Shown piece after piece: positions 1 through 43,994 of a stretch of 64,000 nucleotides of DNA (the stretch's first letter is position 1; the number at the start of each line of letters is the position of its first letter). The notes beneath the pieces were generated by a model. That model saw nothing but the letters and a program-made list of their open reading frames with translations, was not told where the DNA came from and did not search any database. Source of the DNA: Tachypleus tridentatus. Taxonomy: Eukaryota; Arthropoda; Merostomata; Xiphosura; Limulidae. The stretch lies in NCBI RefSeq assembly GCF_004210375.1, contig NC_134837.1, forward strand, positions 167,999,310-168,063,309, written 5' to 3'. The translations under genes and the position numbers were made by a program.

Positions 1-3000
1 CAAAATTACAACATGTCTCTAATGCAAATCATCATGCCCAATCTCTCCACCCATAACAAAGAATTACTATCATCTATTGAACCATCATGTGAAGCATGTG
101 ACTCTTATGCATCACTACCACATTGTCACTTCACAGTTTGACAGAATACATAAGCACTGGAAGATTGTGTAGAGGAAGATGGGAATTGCAAATGCAGGGA
201 AGTACCTATTTGAAATATGTTTTCAGTGTACGAAAATAAAACCTTTGATATGGTACATCCATCCTCTCACAAGATTAACTAGAGGGACCAACATGAGGAA
301 AGAAAAGACATACCCCATAAAAGCTTCTGAAGGATGTTTTTGTATGAAGAGAGGCACCACATTACTTCTGATTCCCACATCTCCTTGCCATAACCAGCTA
401 GGAACAAACATGGTAGAAGGAAAGGAGCACATCCATGTTAGAAAAGATAAGTCAAGAAATTAATCCCAACTGGAGAAGTATGAAAATTCAATCCCACAGA
501 ATTAAAGAGTGGATAATGGATGGTGTAGAATAGATATGGCATGGCAGATCATAGTTGGTAAGGCAACATCATCCAAAAACGCCTCAATGCTTACAGAATG
601 CCATCCACGAGAGGGTAAAATGAGGATCATACCAGCTTCATATTAAGCCATAAAATCAGGAATTTGGGTAAAACACTGATTCTAGGGCATGATACAGGAT
701 GAGCATTGAGCCAAAGATCCAGCAATGCGACATCCAGTATCTGAGTAAAGTTTGTTTCATGTAATCAACTCTCATGACTGGGAGACTGATCTGAAACATC
801 CAAACATTTATAACATCCTTGTTGCAAGAAAACAATGGAATGCTTAGAAAATAAATGGAAACATCCCACATATACCATCTGTGATCCACTACACAGAAAG
901 AAGAATGGAAGAAGGAAGATACACAACTTCACATCTGTGAAAAGACTTAAGTTGACTGGTTCACTCATTTTGAGACTAGCTCAACAGGCACCAACATCCA
1001 TATCAGGGTAAAATTAGTGCACCCAATCAAAGGGGCAAATTGTATTGAAAAGTTTCACTCCATGGTATATGTCACTCAATTCAAAGGATGGTATGCCTCC
1101 TACACTGGCAAAACTACTTACTCTCAACTGAATAGTTAGAGCCATCTTTGTGGAACCCATCCAGCAGGTTGCCTTCAAGGTCAACCACCATCCCAGCAGC
1201 TTAGGACTTGTAACCTGTAAGGACTCCTATATTCCACTGGAATAAGATGGGGGGGGGGATAGAGTAATGGAGAGTCCTGGAACTGCTACACCCTGGACAG
1301 TAAAATGGGTATTATGAAACTGTACTCTGAACAGCAAACCATACAAATTTATTCGATCTAGGCATGACATTGGTAAGCAGCTATCCCGTTCTGGTTTACC
1401 TATGGTGTCCATGGGTGGTACAACCTATTTATGAAGCAAATATCACTAGGTTAATGAGACACGGATTGAGTGCATGAATCAACTTGTACATGAATCAACA
1501 TGTACAGTACAGACCTGCTTGTCAATGCAAAGAATACCAGGTCAAGTACTACTTGCTAGAGAGAGAGATCTAAGAGATGAAATTTGAAGTAACAACCCCT
1601 TAGAGAAAATAAAATAAAAAGAAAAAGTTACCTAGGATCATAGCTAAACAAAAGTTGAAGTATATGCACACATGGTATGCAATTCCCTGAGGAGCAGAAA
1701 CTGTAACATGATGCAAGTAAAGGGAGGTGAACATTAACAGAATGGTCAACAAAAAAGAGAAGCAAGGGAAAAGTGAGATGTAAGATTTGATGAATTGTAA
1801 CATGGAACACAGCATATTGGGATGGGGACAAAGGAAAACAAGCCAACTGAATTAAATGATGAACCCAACTGGAAAAGGTAAATATAGATAGATCCCAAGA
1901 AGGTTGCCACAAGATAACAAGACATAAATGAAAATCCCCAAAGGAAGCTGTGTAGACCATATAACAACAAAGAGCACACACAAGGCTCAGAAGTCAAACC
2001 AGATAAGGATGAGAGTATAGGTAATAATTAGACGGAAAGGATATGGGAGAAAAGTAGTAGTTATTCCCCTGAGCCACCAAGGTCTTGGGAAAAAAAAGAA
2101 ATGACCTGAGTAAAGGAAAAAAAGATGTGGTAATATAGTGTGTGAGTGGCATCAACAGTGAACAGATAAAACCTGAAGCCACCTGCAGGCCAAAAGGAAA
2201 AGATAATATGCTTTAAGGGATAGGTCAAACAAAGAGCACAAGGCAATGGGCCCAAAGAGAAATAAAGTATGGGAATGGAACTAATGTTCCAAGCTCAAAG
2301 TACCTGACATCTAGACAAATGAGTCCAGCAAAAATGGATCAAATGGCAAGAATAAGGGAAAAAAGATCCTGAAGAAATCAGAAAACCAAAAAGTTTGAGA
2401 TAAGGCTGCTCAATAACCCAACATTGAGGAAACCAAAAACCTCTTCTCAAAATGCCACATAAGAAACTCTGAGACACAAGCTGCCATAGGATGGGAAGCT
2501 GAATAGTACCCCTGAGCCAAAATACAGGTGAAAAACATTTCAATTCTGCTAATACATAATCACAGATAAATGAAGAACAATAGAAGCTAAATGAAATATC
2601 ACCCAATACAAAAAACCAGATCTCCTTGAAAGGCATTGGACAAAAGCCAGGCACGAAGTTGGAAGATATAAAGTGTTGGATGTAAAACTTGGGACTAGGA
2701 TTGACAAAAAAGGTTGGGGAATAAAGGAAGAAAGATGGGAAAAACGACTGTAACTGGAGTAGTTGAGGAAATTACAGTTGAGCAGACCAATAAGGAGCAA
2801 CCAGACAGACTTTGCATGGAGAAGTATGGATTTCATGAAGCAACTGGAGAGAGGAATGAACACAAAGAAACTTTACTGACCAATTCTAGATAGCCAAAGT
2901 CCAAAGGGGAAGTAGGGATTAAAGTAAAGGTAACTGCTGATTGAGGGAAGTGTCAAATGTATTAATATGAGGAATACCACACTGATTGCAAATCCACCAA

Positions 3001-4600
3001 AAACAATGGTAAGAAGGGATCATTCTGTTAGGCAACCCAGTTGGGTCAGGAGAACAATCTGTCACAAGGTTGAAAGCCTTCAGTATGTGACACACCAAAG
3101 AAGAGTGATGATCTTGAGCCCAAAAGAGAAAACCCAACTTGAGAGAACACAGGGATCTCAACTGGATGTCACCTTAATGAATGAAATGAGCCACCTCTGT
3201 TAAATTGTTGGAATGGCTCCCAATCAGATAATTTTTTTGAGATGGGATGGAAGTGACAATCAGCAAGAAGTTTCAGGACGTTAATATGAAGAGAATATCC
3301 CCCACACACCAACTACCTGAAGCCTCCAGGTGTTCAACCCATGCACCCCAGCCCTATAGTGATGCATCCATGGACAGAAGTAAATCTGACTACTGTATGA
3401 GTCTTGTCTAACCACCATTGGAGATCATGCACAATGTGGGAAGCAAGGGATCCTGAGCAAGGTTACAAAGGTCATGAGGGACCCACTGAAGGATTTGTAT
3501 ATGAACTTAGCTGAGGGTTATGTAAGGAGTCATGAAAGACCTCATGTCCAGAAGAAAGAGAACATCACAAGCAGATAGGTCATTCTGAACAAAGTTCTAT
3601 AGAACAGATCAAATAGGCCAAATAAATGGGTATTAAAGAAAACACCCAGATGAATGAAATACTGTGGATGATGAAGGAATGACTTCTCCAATTTGATCAA
3701 TCAGCTCACTCAAGCAGCTTCAAGAAGGAGCTGGTACGTATGGTTGGCCAATTCCCATTTGGAATAAGCAAGCAGAATCCAGTTGTTCAGGTAAAAGCAT
3801 AAGTGCAACCTCAGGGCATGAAGATCTAGAGTGAAGGTTCCAAAGCCAGGGTAGAGCACAAAACTGGTACCCCACCCCTTGATAGACAAACCAAAGAAAA
3901 GGACAAGAACATTTTGCTGTGGAAATATGCAAAGAAGCATTAGAAAAATCCATCATATCATCCAAAGACTCAGAAAAAAAAGAGTCACTAGGGTAAGATG
4001 GATATGGGAAAGTTGGGCATTAGTACTTGTGAGGAGCTTCTGACAGGAGATAGATCCAAAATAGGTTTCACAAAAGAGTCAGCAGGGTAAGATGGACATT
4101 GGTTATACAAACAGGAGATTTGAGTTCCACCTTTCAATAAGGAAAAATTGAATTCAACAATTGTTAGTCCAGATATGGACAGTCAACCCCATGATAAGAG
4201 AGAGAGGACTGATCCAAAGCCTATGGGGGATGAGGCATACTAATACTGAAATTTACCTGGATGGTGAAATGTTTGGTGTGAAACCATTTATCAGAGGATA
4301 GGAAAAAATAAATAAGGTCATAAGAAATAGAAGCAATGGACAAAACATCACATACTAGAGAAAGCCAATAAAGGTCTAACAGAATCTGCAAGTAGGATTT
4401 AGGAAGGCACAATGAACTTTATGGGGTAGATGAATGATAAAAATTCTTGTCAGCCTAACAAGACTAAAAAAAAACCCAAAAAAACTTGTAATGAAAAGGA
4501 GCAACAGCAGGAGACAAACGATGTCCTATATAATGCTCAATCTCTCTGCAAATAAATGCTGATAAATCCTCAATGAGTTGCCCATATCTGTGGCCTAAAG
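1..4600. repeat. Long unclassified repeat, family U copy 1
   Basis: This stretch has no believable gene: reading frames are short, broken, and on the minus strand dominated by Phe, Leu, Ser and Cys because the plus strand is purine-rich. By eye it is related to the stretch at about 19000-22680, same orientation. Matching blocks include GGAAGTACCTATTTGAAATA near 210 against the equivalent near 19215, the CAGCAG...CCCAGCAGCTTAGGACTTG block near 1165-1210 against 19485-19530, and AAAAGCCAGGCACGAAG near 2640 against AAAAGCGAGGCATGAAA near 20210. Block spacing differs between copies, so large internal gains or losses have occurred. I cannot assign it to a transposon class. It lies downstream of the last placed ALDH7A1 exon, probably in its next intron. 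Confidence 0.5.
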
Positions 4601-4639
4601 TATAGTATCAAACAAATAAGGTAACATAATGTTTAGGGA

Positions 4640-5690
4640 CAACAAGGAAGATGTTGGTGCATTTCAGCTGTCCCATTCTCTAAGCGAACCTAAAATATAA
4701 AAAAAAAATTGAAAGCTAGCATTTATCATTTATATACCTATTAATCTTTCTTTTAAACCAACTCAAATTTACTGCTTCCACAACATCCAAAGGCAACCAT
4801 TTCCACGAGCCAACCACCCTCTTTGAAAAATAAAATCCTATTAGTTGAAAATGACTTTTACTTGTAAATATATATTTATATTCCCTAGATCTATAATTTT
4901 TTCTGTTAAGTATGAAAAATGGTGATGCATCAACATTATCAATTCATTTTACAATCTTCAACACTTCAATGAGATCCTAACTCTTAAAAAAAAAAATAAT
5001 TAAGGATCTTAATCTTTCCTCATGTAACAACCCCTCCATCCCAAGTACCATCTTTGTAACCCACTTCAACAATTCAATGTCCTTCCTAAGGTAAGGAGCC
5101 CAAGAATGAACACAATATCCCAAATGTGGCCTAACCAGTGACCTATACAATGAAACTCTCACATGTTTAGAATTGTATTCAATATTTCTGTGTATATATA
5201 ATCTAAAATCTATTTTCCTACCACTAGCAAAGTACAGTGTTTAGATGGCTTAGCAGACTGATCGGCCATTACACAAACATCGTTTTCTTTCATGACATTG
5301 TTAAAGCTATTCCAAACAGTTATAATTCAAATTAAGATAATCCACGTGCAATATCTTGGCTTTATCATAATTAAAGCCCATCTCCTCTTATTTGCCCAAC
5401 TCACTAATTGATGTAAATCCTTCAGCAAAGCATCATTTTAACAGCTAGCAACACTAAAACTCTAAATATTCTGCAAACTGAAGTAATTTATTGACCATTC
5501 CTTCAACTATTTAGTTAATATAAATGAAAAACAGCAATGGTCCTAAGATTAAGCTCTGAGGTACACTACTTGCAACCTTAATCCAGTTTGACTGAGCTCA
5601 ATTTACAATCCTCTGTTTTATTCTATCAAGCCACTCTTCTATCCAAATAGTTAACTTAATTCCCCACACCTATAGAGATATGTTTTTACA
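4640..5690 (-). mobile_element. CR1-like non-LTR retrotransposon fragment
   Basis: Read on the minus strand, this gives the C-terminal part of a CR1/L2-like reverse transcriptase, including the line SLYRSLVRPHLGYCVHSWAP followed by RKDIELL, at about 5160-4980. The right part (5320-5690) still shows decayed reverse transcriptase sequence. The left part (4640-4930) matches the 3' tails of the other CR1-like copies near 26000 and 62450. It has many stops and shifts and cannot be active. It lies just outside ALDH7A1 exon 7. Confidence 0.6.
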
Positions 5691-5711
5691 AGCCTTTTAT
5701 GTATCTTGTTA

Positions 5712-36599
<30,888 letters not shown>

Positions 36600-36760
36600 T
36601 CCGCCTAGAACCACTGATTATCAGAAACAAATCTCGAGTATGGATGAAGGCTCTAAGTACACACGTAGCGGTGTAACGAAATATTGTGATATATATTATT
36701 ATAAATAATTATTCATCTTTAGCATTACAACTTGTAAGAACAAATATTATATAACTGCAT
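36600..36760 (-). promoter_or_regulatory. ALDH7A1 5' leader and likely promoter area
   Basis: Minus-strand sequence upstream of the start codon. A TATATATCACAATAT-like AT stretch lies at about 36680-36705, but no convincing TATA box, initiator or factor site can be assigned. No ATG occurs between it and the first start. Called by position only. Confidence 0.35.
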
Positions 36761-37057
36761 TTCTTTTGTTGTAAAAGTCGCATTTTTGTATATTGAATCA
36801 AAAATCGATAAATAGAATAATTTCATTTATTATAGATGTTGCTTCTTTAGAATGTTTTAAATACATATTTTTAACTCTTGGAGGGTATTTTAATCCTTAA
36901 AAATTAAGTTTTATTAGAAACGCACTATAATTTATATTTTTATTTAAGAAGTTATATTTGTTGTATTGATGCAGCTTTTCTTTTGCAATTGGACATCCAT
37001 CTCAAATTTGCATACATGATCTCATGATGAAAGAGAAAGTTTTATTAATTATTTATA

Positions 37058-37270
37058 TTTGTTTGTTTGTTTTAAATTTCGCGCAGAGCTACACAAGGGT
37101 TATCTGAGCTAGCCGTTCCTAATTTAGCAGCGTAAGACAAGAGGGAAGGCAGCTAGTCATCACCACCCATCGCCAACTCTTAGGCTACTCTTTTACCAAC
37201 GAATAATAGGATTGACCGTGATATTGTAACGCCCCCGTCGCACCAAGCATGCTCGCCGTTTCAGCTGTGA
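37058..37270 (-). mobile_element. SINE family 1, head missing
   Basis: Tail (TTTG)n at 37058-37072 and body are present. The copy stops near CACCAAGCATGCTCGCCGTT (read on plus), so the tRNA-like head is lost. Confidence 0.85.
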
Positions 37271-37290
37271 TGTATATAAAATGAGTTATA

Positions 37291-37485
37291 TAAAGTTGGT
37301 TGGTTGGTTGGTTGGTTTTTTTTTAAATTCGCACAAAGCTTCTCGAGGGCTATCAGTGCTAGCTGTCCCTAATTCAGCAGTGTAAGACTAGAGGGAAGGC
37401 AGCTAGTCATCACCACCCACCGCCAACTCTTGGGCTACTCTTTTACCAACGAATAATGGGATTGACCGTTACATTATAACCTTAT
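37291..37485 (-). mobile_element. SINE family 1, truncated, TTGG tail
   Basis: The body from ATTCGCACAAAGCTTCTCGA to GGGATTGACCGTTACATTAT is present; head missing. The tail is a TTGG repeat (37296-37318) instead of the usual TTTG. It stands 20 bases from the previous copy, same orientation. Confidence 0.85.
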
Positions 37486-38868
37486 AACAATATAAGACCT
37501 TATGTACTCTATTTCATGAATTATATAGTTTATGTGAAAATGTTAGAAATAAGGAAGTTCATAAACGGTAGCTGCAACAGGGATAGAGAACTGCACTTTT
37601 ACAAGTCATAGAAATTGTATAATGAGTTTCGTATTTCCATATATTTAGCAAATATTATGTATACTTAGCACTATTTATGAAGGCATTGCTTCGCATTATT
37701 GCACAGCAAGTAGCATCTAAGCTAGCTATAAGACCTTTAATTGTTCTTCCCATAGCTTTTTGTTGTTTTTGTATTTGGTATCAAATGAGTGGTTAAATCA
37801 GTATTCAAATGGTTTATCATTGTAGGTGAGACTTCATGACAGCAGTATTTCCAATGTCCAGGTATTTTGTCAATGGTCAAATGTTCACCTGCTGGAGAAA
37901 AAAAGACTCTCTGCATTTTAATACTACTGATCCAGAATCGTTGTACTTATAAGTCATATTTTTGCAAATTGTTATCTAACGTTGTGATATCTTCGACTAC
38001 TACAACGTTCATAAGCCATTTCATGAAGCGTGATCTACTCTAGCAGTAAATTTCAGACAATTTTTAGAAAAAATGCTTAACAAATACTTTAACTATTTGC
38101 AAACACTTTTCTCTTTTGTCAAGAAAGAGTGTTCAACATATATTAGCATTCAGTTCAGATCTGTATATTACACACGATAACATTTTTTGTTTTTTCCAAG
38201 GTCGTTGTAACCTGAATACAGGATGAACAAATCACCACCTGTCAAATAAGCTAACATTGGTGGATAAAACAAATCTCGTCTTAGCGACAAGAAGAAGATT
38301 TCGCTGTCCCCAGTATATATAAAATGGTATTCAATCTTAAATCAGTGTCAAACGTGGTGCTGCTATAGTAGGAAAGGTGGCCACAAAGTGTTAAAAATAT
38401 GGTGCAAAGCAAAGAGAAAATTTCTCTAGTTTCGGTTTCAGTACTTCTTGCTGAAAAGATTGAATAAAAGTGACCTGGTTTTCAACTGTAGTTTGAAACG
38501 TGCAACTAACTAAAAGATATTAATAAAATAATATGTTTTAAATAGATATGAAAGTGCACAGGCAATTTAAACAATAAATATTTTCAGCTAAATGATCAAT
38601 TTATTATCATCAAAATACATTATTATAGAAAATTCAAACGCAACCAAACAATATCTACAATTATTTAGTATCTCCTTCAAATTGAACAGTGCACATTGTT
38701 TTTATGCCACCATAAGCTTATGAATGTATCATTTTGAAATGTTGTTCCACATATCTTGAATTCCTCAAAATAATTTATCAAAATTGATTGGTTGCCGTTG
38801 GACCTTCTCAATGTTCATAAAATCAAATTCATCTTTAATAATTTTAATATTGGGACTTTGTGAAAGTC
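37486..38868. other. Intergenic stretch, nothing recognised
   Basis: AT-rich with no supported gene or repeat. Confidence 0.4.
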
Positions 38869-38996
38869 AGGTCTGTGTGTGTTTTGCGTAATGTCAAAGC
38901 CATGTATGGCTATTTGCTGTGTACTATAAGGGGAATACACACTCGTGAATTTAGCGTTGTCAATCCGTAGATTTGCCGTTTCCCCACTGAGGGACC
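38869..38996 (-). mobile_element. SINE family 2, old copy
   Basis: Read on the minus strand: head ending GGCAAATCTACGGATTGACAACG, B-box region, GCAAATAGCCATACATGGCTTTG, then a CACACACA tail. It is diverged but the order of blocks is that of the copy at 39129. A 70-codon open frame over it is accidental. Confidence 0.7.
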
Positions 38997-39128
38997 TGCA
39001 GTCAAAATATGGTTGCGAGTGTTCCACCAGCTTTTCCTACTTCTAGATATAATTTTCTACATTTTTGCACCTTTTATATCACTGTTTTGATAGAAAACAA
39101 ATTATATATAATACACTTTCCCTGAGGG

Positions 39129-39251
39129 TGCGTGTTTGTGTGCTTTCTTATAGCAAAGCCACATCGGACTATCTGCTCAGCCCACCGAAGGGAATCGCAC
39201 TCCTGATTGTTGCGCTGTAAATCCGAAGACATACCGCTGTACTAGCGGGGG
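39129..39251 (-). mobile_element. SINE family 2, with target duplication
   Basis: On the minus strand the head is CCCCCGCTAGTACAGCGGTA, followed by a B-box (GTGCGATTCCC) and GTCCGATGTGGCTTTGCTAT. ACTTTCCCTGAGGG flanks it at 39115-39128 and 39252-39265, a 14-bp target duplication. Confidence 0.92.
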
Positions 39252-39265
39252 ACTTTCCCTGAGGG

Positions 39266-40312
39266 AATGACATGTTGGATAAAAATTTTCTTGTCCCTGG
39301 TTGAAGCTAGCGTGAAATAAAATTTGTGGTCCAACAACATTATCTGAAATACAGCTAATACTTGTGTTTATCCCCGAGCGTACATAACCTTGCTGACTAA
39401 AATACTATTTAACTCTCTGCCATTGGACAGACTAGCATTCATTGTTGTCAACATCACTTTTGAAAGGTTTGGGCTTTCTACCACGGCAACCTCTGTTTTC
39501 ATTAGTTCTTCTTTCATATAACATCTTCAGAGTTTCATATAATTCCGACCGAAACATGAAATTTCTCCACAGTATGTTTTATACAGTTGTTTTCACTCGT
39601 TAAAACTTTGGTTTTTAAATTTTTTCCTCATGTGGCAATTCTGTCCTGTAAGTAATAAATGCAGTTACCACATTACTCCTGTAAGTAGTATGTCTAACTC
39701 TACTTTTACAGTATTTTATTGGTGCTGTGTTATTTGGCTAGATTAACAACAGCCAGTTACTGGTTAAACCACTAGAACGTAACTGTACTCTGGTGCAGTT
39801 TATTTTTATAAAATATAGGGAAAGACAATATTATAATTTTGTATTTTATTCTAATTTTATTCACTGTATTGATGATTATTTCCAATAATTTATATGACAT
39901 GATTTATATTTAAAACTGATAATGCAGGTCCTATCAAAAGCAGAAAGCACGTTATTCTGACCAAACGGCCTGAAACAAATCTCTAACAAGCTTTTTAAGT
40001 GCTGATAATCATGACATGGCTCTCCTGTTATCATCTAATTCAGTCTTTCACTAGTCGAAAGCAAGATCTAGTTATAGAAATATGCAGGAACTTTCCAGTG
40101 CATTGGTACATTTAGTTATGAACTGCAAATGATACATATCAACATACATCACCGCACTCACCCATTTAAAATACCATATAGAACCTGAGCATGCCTTCTC
40201 ATAATTTCTGCTGACGATGACTGAGGGTCCTCTGAAGACTAAACGATCCTATTCTTCATAATCTGATATGTCTCAATCCTGGTTAAATTCTCAATTCTCC
40301 AAGTAATTCTGT
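39266..40312. other. Intergenic; decayed coding-like minus-strand stretch
   Basis: At about 39265-39545 the minus strand reads MFRSELYETLKMLYERRTNE, then RGRKPKPFKSDVDNNEC and ISDNVVGPQILFHASFNQGQ, with TAG and TAA inside. It looks like once-coding DNA but I do not recognise it. The rest is AT-rich without features. Confidence 0.3.
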
Positions 40313-40319
40313 TTGGTGA

Positions 40320-40580
40320 GTGCTGAGCATGACCAAGCGGTTAAGGCTCTCGACTCGTAATCTGAGGGTCGAGGGTTCGAATCTACACCAAAACATGGCC
40401 GCCCTTTCAGCCGTGGGGGCTTTATAATGTAACGGTCAATTCCACTATTCATTGGTAAAACAGTAGCCCAAGAGTTGACGGTGGAGATAATTAGCTGCCT
40501 TCCTTCTAGTCTTACATTGCTAAATTAGGGACGGCTAGCGCAGATAGCTCTCATGTAGCTTTGCGCGAAATACAAAAAAA
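40320..40580 (+). mobile_element. SINE family 1, full length
   Basis: Head GAGCATGACCAAGCGGTTAAG with anticodon-like CTCGTAA and B-box GGGTTCGAATC. The body is complete and it ends with an A-run (about 40572-40586). Confidence 0.9.
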
Positions 40581-40676
40581 AAAAAAAATCATCCAGCCAT
40601 TAAGTCAAAATATGTATGCAACTTCAATCAGTAACTTCTCTAGTTTTCTACGCTGGTTAAAGACCATATTTTTATA

Positions 40677-41955
40677 TATCAGGTCATTCCATAAGTAATG
40701 TCCAAAAATTTAATACAGAAAATGCGTTCTCATTTCTGTCTTTGTAGAAGGCTTTAATGACTAAAATATGTAGTAGAACGTGTATAAAAATGTTCAGACA
40801 AACAAAAGAAACTAACCCAACTCCACTATTTCAGATCATTAATCAAATAAACCCTTATGAAGATGGATGTGTCTGAGGAGCACATTAGGCATATAATGCT
40901 TTATTGGTTTTAAAAAGGCAATAGTGAGGCAAAAACTACACGAAACATTCAAGGTGTTTATGGTGTGGAGTCTCTTAATGTAAGAAAATGTCGAAGGTGG
41001 TTTCAGAAGTTCAGGTTAGGTGACTACAGCTTAAGTGATGCGCCACGTTCAGGTCGTCTTTTTGAATTTAATGATGACTTGCTGCTGGCTGCACTTAATG
41101 AAGATTGTGTTGTGACAGTTGAAGAATTAGCACAAAAGTTTAATTCAACACATTCAACAGTTCACCATCATCTTTAACAGCTTAGAAAGGTGTCAAAACT
41201 TGGAAAATGGGTCCCCCATGATTTGACAAAAGCCAACCTTAGAGCAACAGTGGACATTTGCACTTCTCTGCACTCTTGTGAACTTAACTCACCTCTTTTG
41301 GACAAGTTAATGACTGGAGCTGAAAAAATAAATATTTTATAAAAATGTTAAGCGCAGCAGACAATGTCTCAGTGCAAGTACACTAGCTTAGGCACAGCCC
41401 GAAATGGACCTTCAACCTGGGAAAGTGTTGTTTAGCGTTTGGTGGAATATTGTTCGTGTGATCCACTTTGAGTTCCTGTCACTCAAGCTAACGATTGCAT
41501 CAGACTTCTATTGTCAACAGTTAGAGCGCTTGAATGTTGCACTAAAAGAAAAGAGGTCTGCTTTGATCAATCGTATAGGTGTTTTGTTACACCAGGATAA
41601 CGCATGGCCTCATACAGCAAGGATCACATCTACAAAGACTGAAGAGCTATACTGGGAAAAACTTCCACATCCTCCTTATTCTCCAGACCTTGCCCATCTG
41701 ATTATCATGTATTCCGAAGTTTGCAGAACTATCTTGATGGAAAAGAGCATGGAACACATGACGATGTCAAAACTTCCCTCTCCATATTCTTTTCCTCAAA
41801 ACCCCAAGAATTTTATAGAAATGACATTCGGAAGCTTGTGAATAATTGGCAGAAAGTAAGTAATAGTAATGGAACATACATTATTGATTAAATAACATTA
41901 AAAGCGTTTGAAATCCTTTCTCTTTTTCTGAACATTACATTACATTCTGAACTGT
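40677..41955 (+). mobile_element. Mariner DNA transposon, decayed
   Basis: The left inverted end is TCAGGTCATTCCATAAGTAA followed by TGTCC (40679 on). The right end near 41925-41955 (CTGAACATTACATTACATTC) is a poor match to its complement. The transposase lies between. Confidence 0.8.
40857..41893 (+). pseudogene. Broken mariner transposase (DD34D)
   Basis: The first ATG is at 40857, giving MKMDVSEEHIRHIMLYWF then a stop. The helix-turn-helix region continues CRRWFQKFRLGDYSLSDAPR to TVEELAQKFNSTHSTVHHHL. The first catalytic Asp, in the motif normally TGDEKW, is Ala here: GAEKI, codon GCT at 41319-41321. The second Asp (VLLHQDNAWPHTA) and third (PYSPDLA...SDYHVFRSL) are present 34 residues apart. 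A one-base loss near 41694 separates PDLA from SDYH. It ends SNGTYIID. Stops, shifts and the Asp-to-Ala change show a dead copy. Confidence 0.85.
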
Positions 41956-41974
41956 ACATTACTTGAGAGATATG

Positions 41975-42106
41975 ATACATTCTTCATCTTGTAATTTCAG
42001 ATATACTGTAACTCTATGTTACATTATTCACCTTGTAATCTTAGATATACTGTAACTCTGTTTTACATTCTTCACCTTGTAATCTCAGCTATACTATAAC
42101 TCTATG
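41975..42106 (+). repeat. Three-unit tandem repeat, 44-bp period
   Basis: CTTGTAAT landmarks at 41988, 42032 and 42076 are 44 bases apart. Each unit contains CAGATATACTGTAACTCT or a close variant. It begins about 20 bases past the mariner right end. Confidence 0.85.
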
Positions 42107-43990
42107 TTTTCTTGTGAGAACGATGCAACAAAAACAACACAACCTAACACCATTGCTTTTGATCACTTCCTCATTTGCTATACCAACAATCATTCTGTTC
42201 TGTAACTTTACTGTTTGTTTACCATAACTGAAAGTCTTGACTGAAATTTATCTTGCTTTCGGAGAGATACTGTCCGCACAAATAAATTTATGTATGAAAT
42301 TTAAAGCTTCATACCAGTACTAGAGCCATAATCAGTAATATTCAATTTCGTACATTTAGTGATTTTATCAACAATATATTAAACCTCTTGACCGTTGGCA
42401 AGGTAAAAATCTGCATGAATTCGTCAGAACAATTAAGTGTTAGTGAATGATGCATATAGAAATAGCTGTTATAACTGTTTATTTGTTAAACGAAACTCTA
42501 TCTTCCATCCATGTACTTTCGTAAGTACACACAAAGCCATACTTGATCAATTTCCACACGAGACGTTAAAATTGAAAAATATGACCCACTGTTTTCTAGT
42601 TTAGTGTGATAATTTCTAGTAGTTTATTAACAATTTGTAACAGTAGATAGCATTAATGCATCAATGGATTTCCTAAATTTAATATGTCAATTACAGAACC
42701 GACATAGATCTAACAGAAACGATTTTCCCATTCCCCCATAAATAGGTGGAAATGCCCGAAAATGCAGTTAAGCATGTTGAACAAAACACAATTTTGAGAT
42801 ATTAGTTCCAGCTAAGTGAATATCGCCCAACATTAGACACCAGATACAGGGAAATATAACTTCAATTCTCTATTTAATTACTTATATTAATAAACACACA
42901 AGTGCTTATACATACGTAATAGTTCGATTTTATGACATCAACGCAGCTGAAGACACTGTAAATTAAGATACTGAGGTGTAAATTAAATGAAACAAACAAA
43001 CTGGAAATATTTAGCTTATATATGCACCTTTTGTTTCTAAGTGCTTATTTTTACAACAGGGAAAAGAAGAAGTTAATAGTTATACACAATGTAATACATA
43101 ACAGTTGAAGCTATGACAATACGTATGTGGTTCTCGGACGACCCACTACTAGGTGCTGTTTTCTTGGTGCAAACATACACCGCTGATAATTGAAATCCAG
43201 ATTTTAAATTTTCAGGTTCGTAATTTATCGTTGACTTACTAAATAGCCGTCCTGTTTGTAATGTACTTTACTTCAATTTTAGAACTATGCTTGTGAGTAT
43301 AAATAATGTTTAACAATATATATACACGTATAAATAAACCAAATGATTATGTTTTTAACACCAGTATCATCAAGATCATATTCATCTTTTTCGTATGTTT
43401 GCAAAGACTGTAACTTGGGGAAACATTGTTTAGTGTTTTTTTATGCCTAACTATATAAACTTTGATAATTTCTCTCCTCTTAGCGTTTTTGGTTGTAGTG
43501 ACTGTTTCATTTCTCATGTTTTATTTTCATAAGCTCTGTGATTTTACATAAGAATACATATAACTCAACTGATTGTATAACAGTGCTGTGAATAACTTTT
43601 GCTTGTCAGTTAGACATAACCACAAATTCAGTGTCGATGACAAGAAACACAATTTTTATAAAATAAAGTTTTTTTCTTTCACTACCCATTAAAGCCGTCT
43701 TCAGACTTTACAAACTCAGTTTCTTTTTTTCTCTTTTTGTTTAACTTAAATGAGAGTCATACCTGAAATTTAGCCAGTAATTATATCATTTTATCTTCCA
43801 ACCCTATACAAAACTAACTTTCTTATTATATGCTAACAGCAGATATATTACATTTGTTTATTCCAAGTGCATTACTTTAAAATATTCTAACGCTTTATTG
43901 TTTCATTTTAAGAACCAAAAAGCCGTAAGGCCAGTTAGGCCATTATGGTCTGACCACATTTTATGGCATACGTAACTACAATTTATGTAT
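42107..43990. other. Intergenic, nothing recognised
   Basis: AT-rich with no supported gene. Confidence 0.4.
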
Positions 43991-43994
43991 TAAT

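Noticed and set aside
1080..1125. Possible last ALDH7A1 exon at a CCTCCTACACTGG sequence
   Set aside because: On the minus strand it does not read HTGGG in any frame and lacks the downstream conserved residues.
1600..2863. Minus-strand frames of 60-120 codons in 1-4600 as membrane proteins
   Set aside because: They are rich in Phe, Leu, Ser and Cys because the other strand is purine-rich, lack splice logic, and lie in a repeat.
36600..36614. Longer ALDH7A1 start at 36614
   Set aside because: The codon there is GTG, not ATG, and in-frame TGA TAA lie just upstream. The ATG at 36599 is the first usable start.
38815..39027. 70-codon minus-strand gene
   Set aside because: It lies over an old family 2 SINE and follows its sequence.
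41975..42106. CRISPR array
   Set aside because: Units are contiguous with no spacers, diverged, and in animal DNA. The same holds for the 22-bp and 65-bp arrays.
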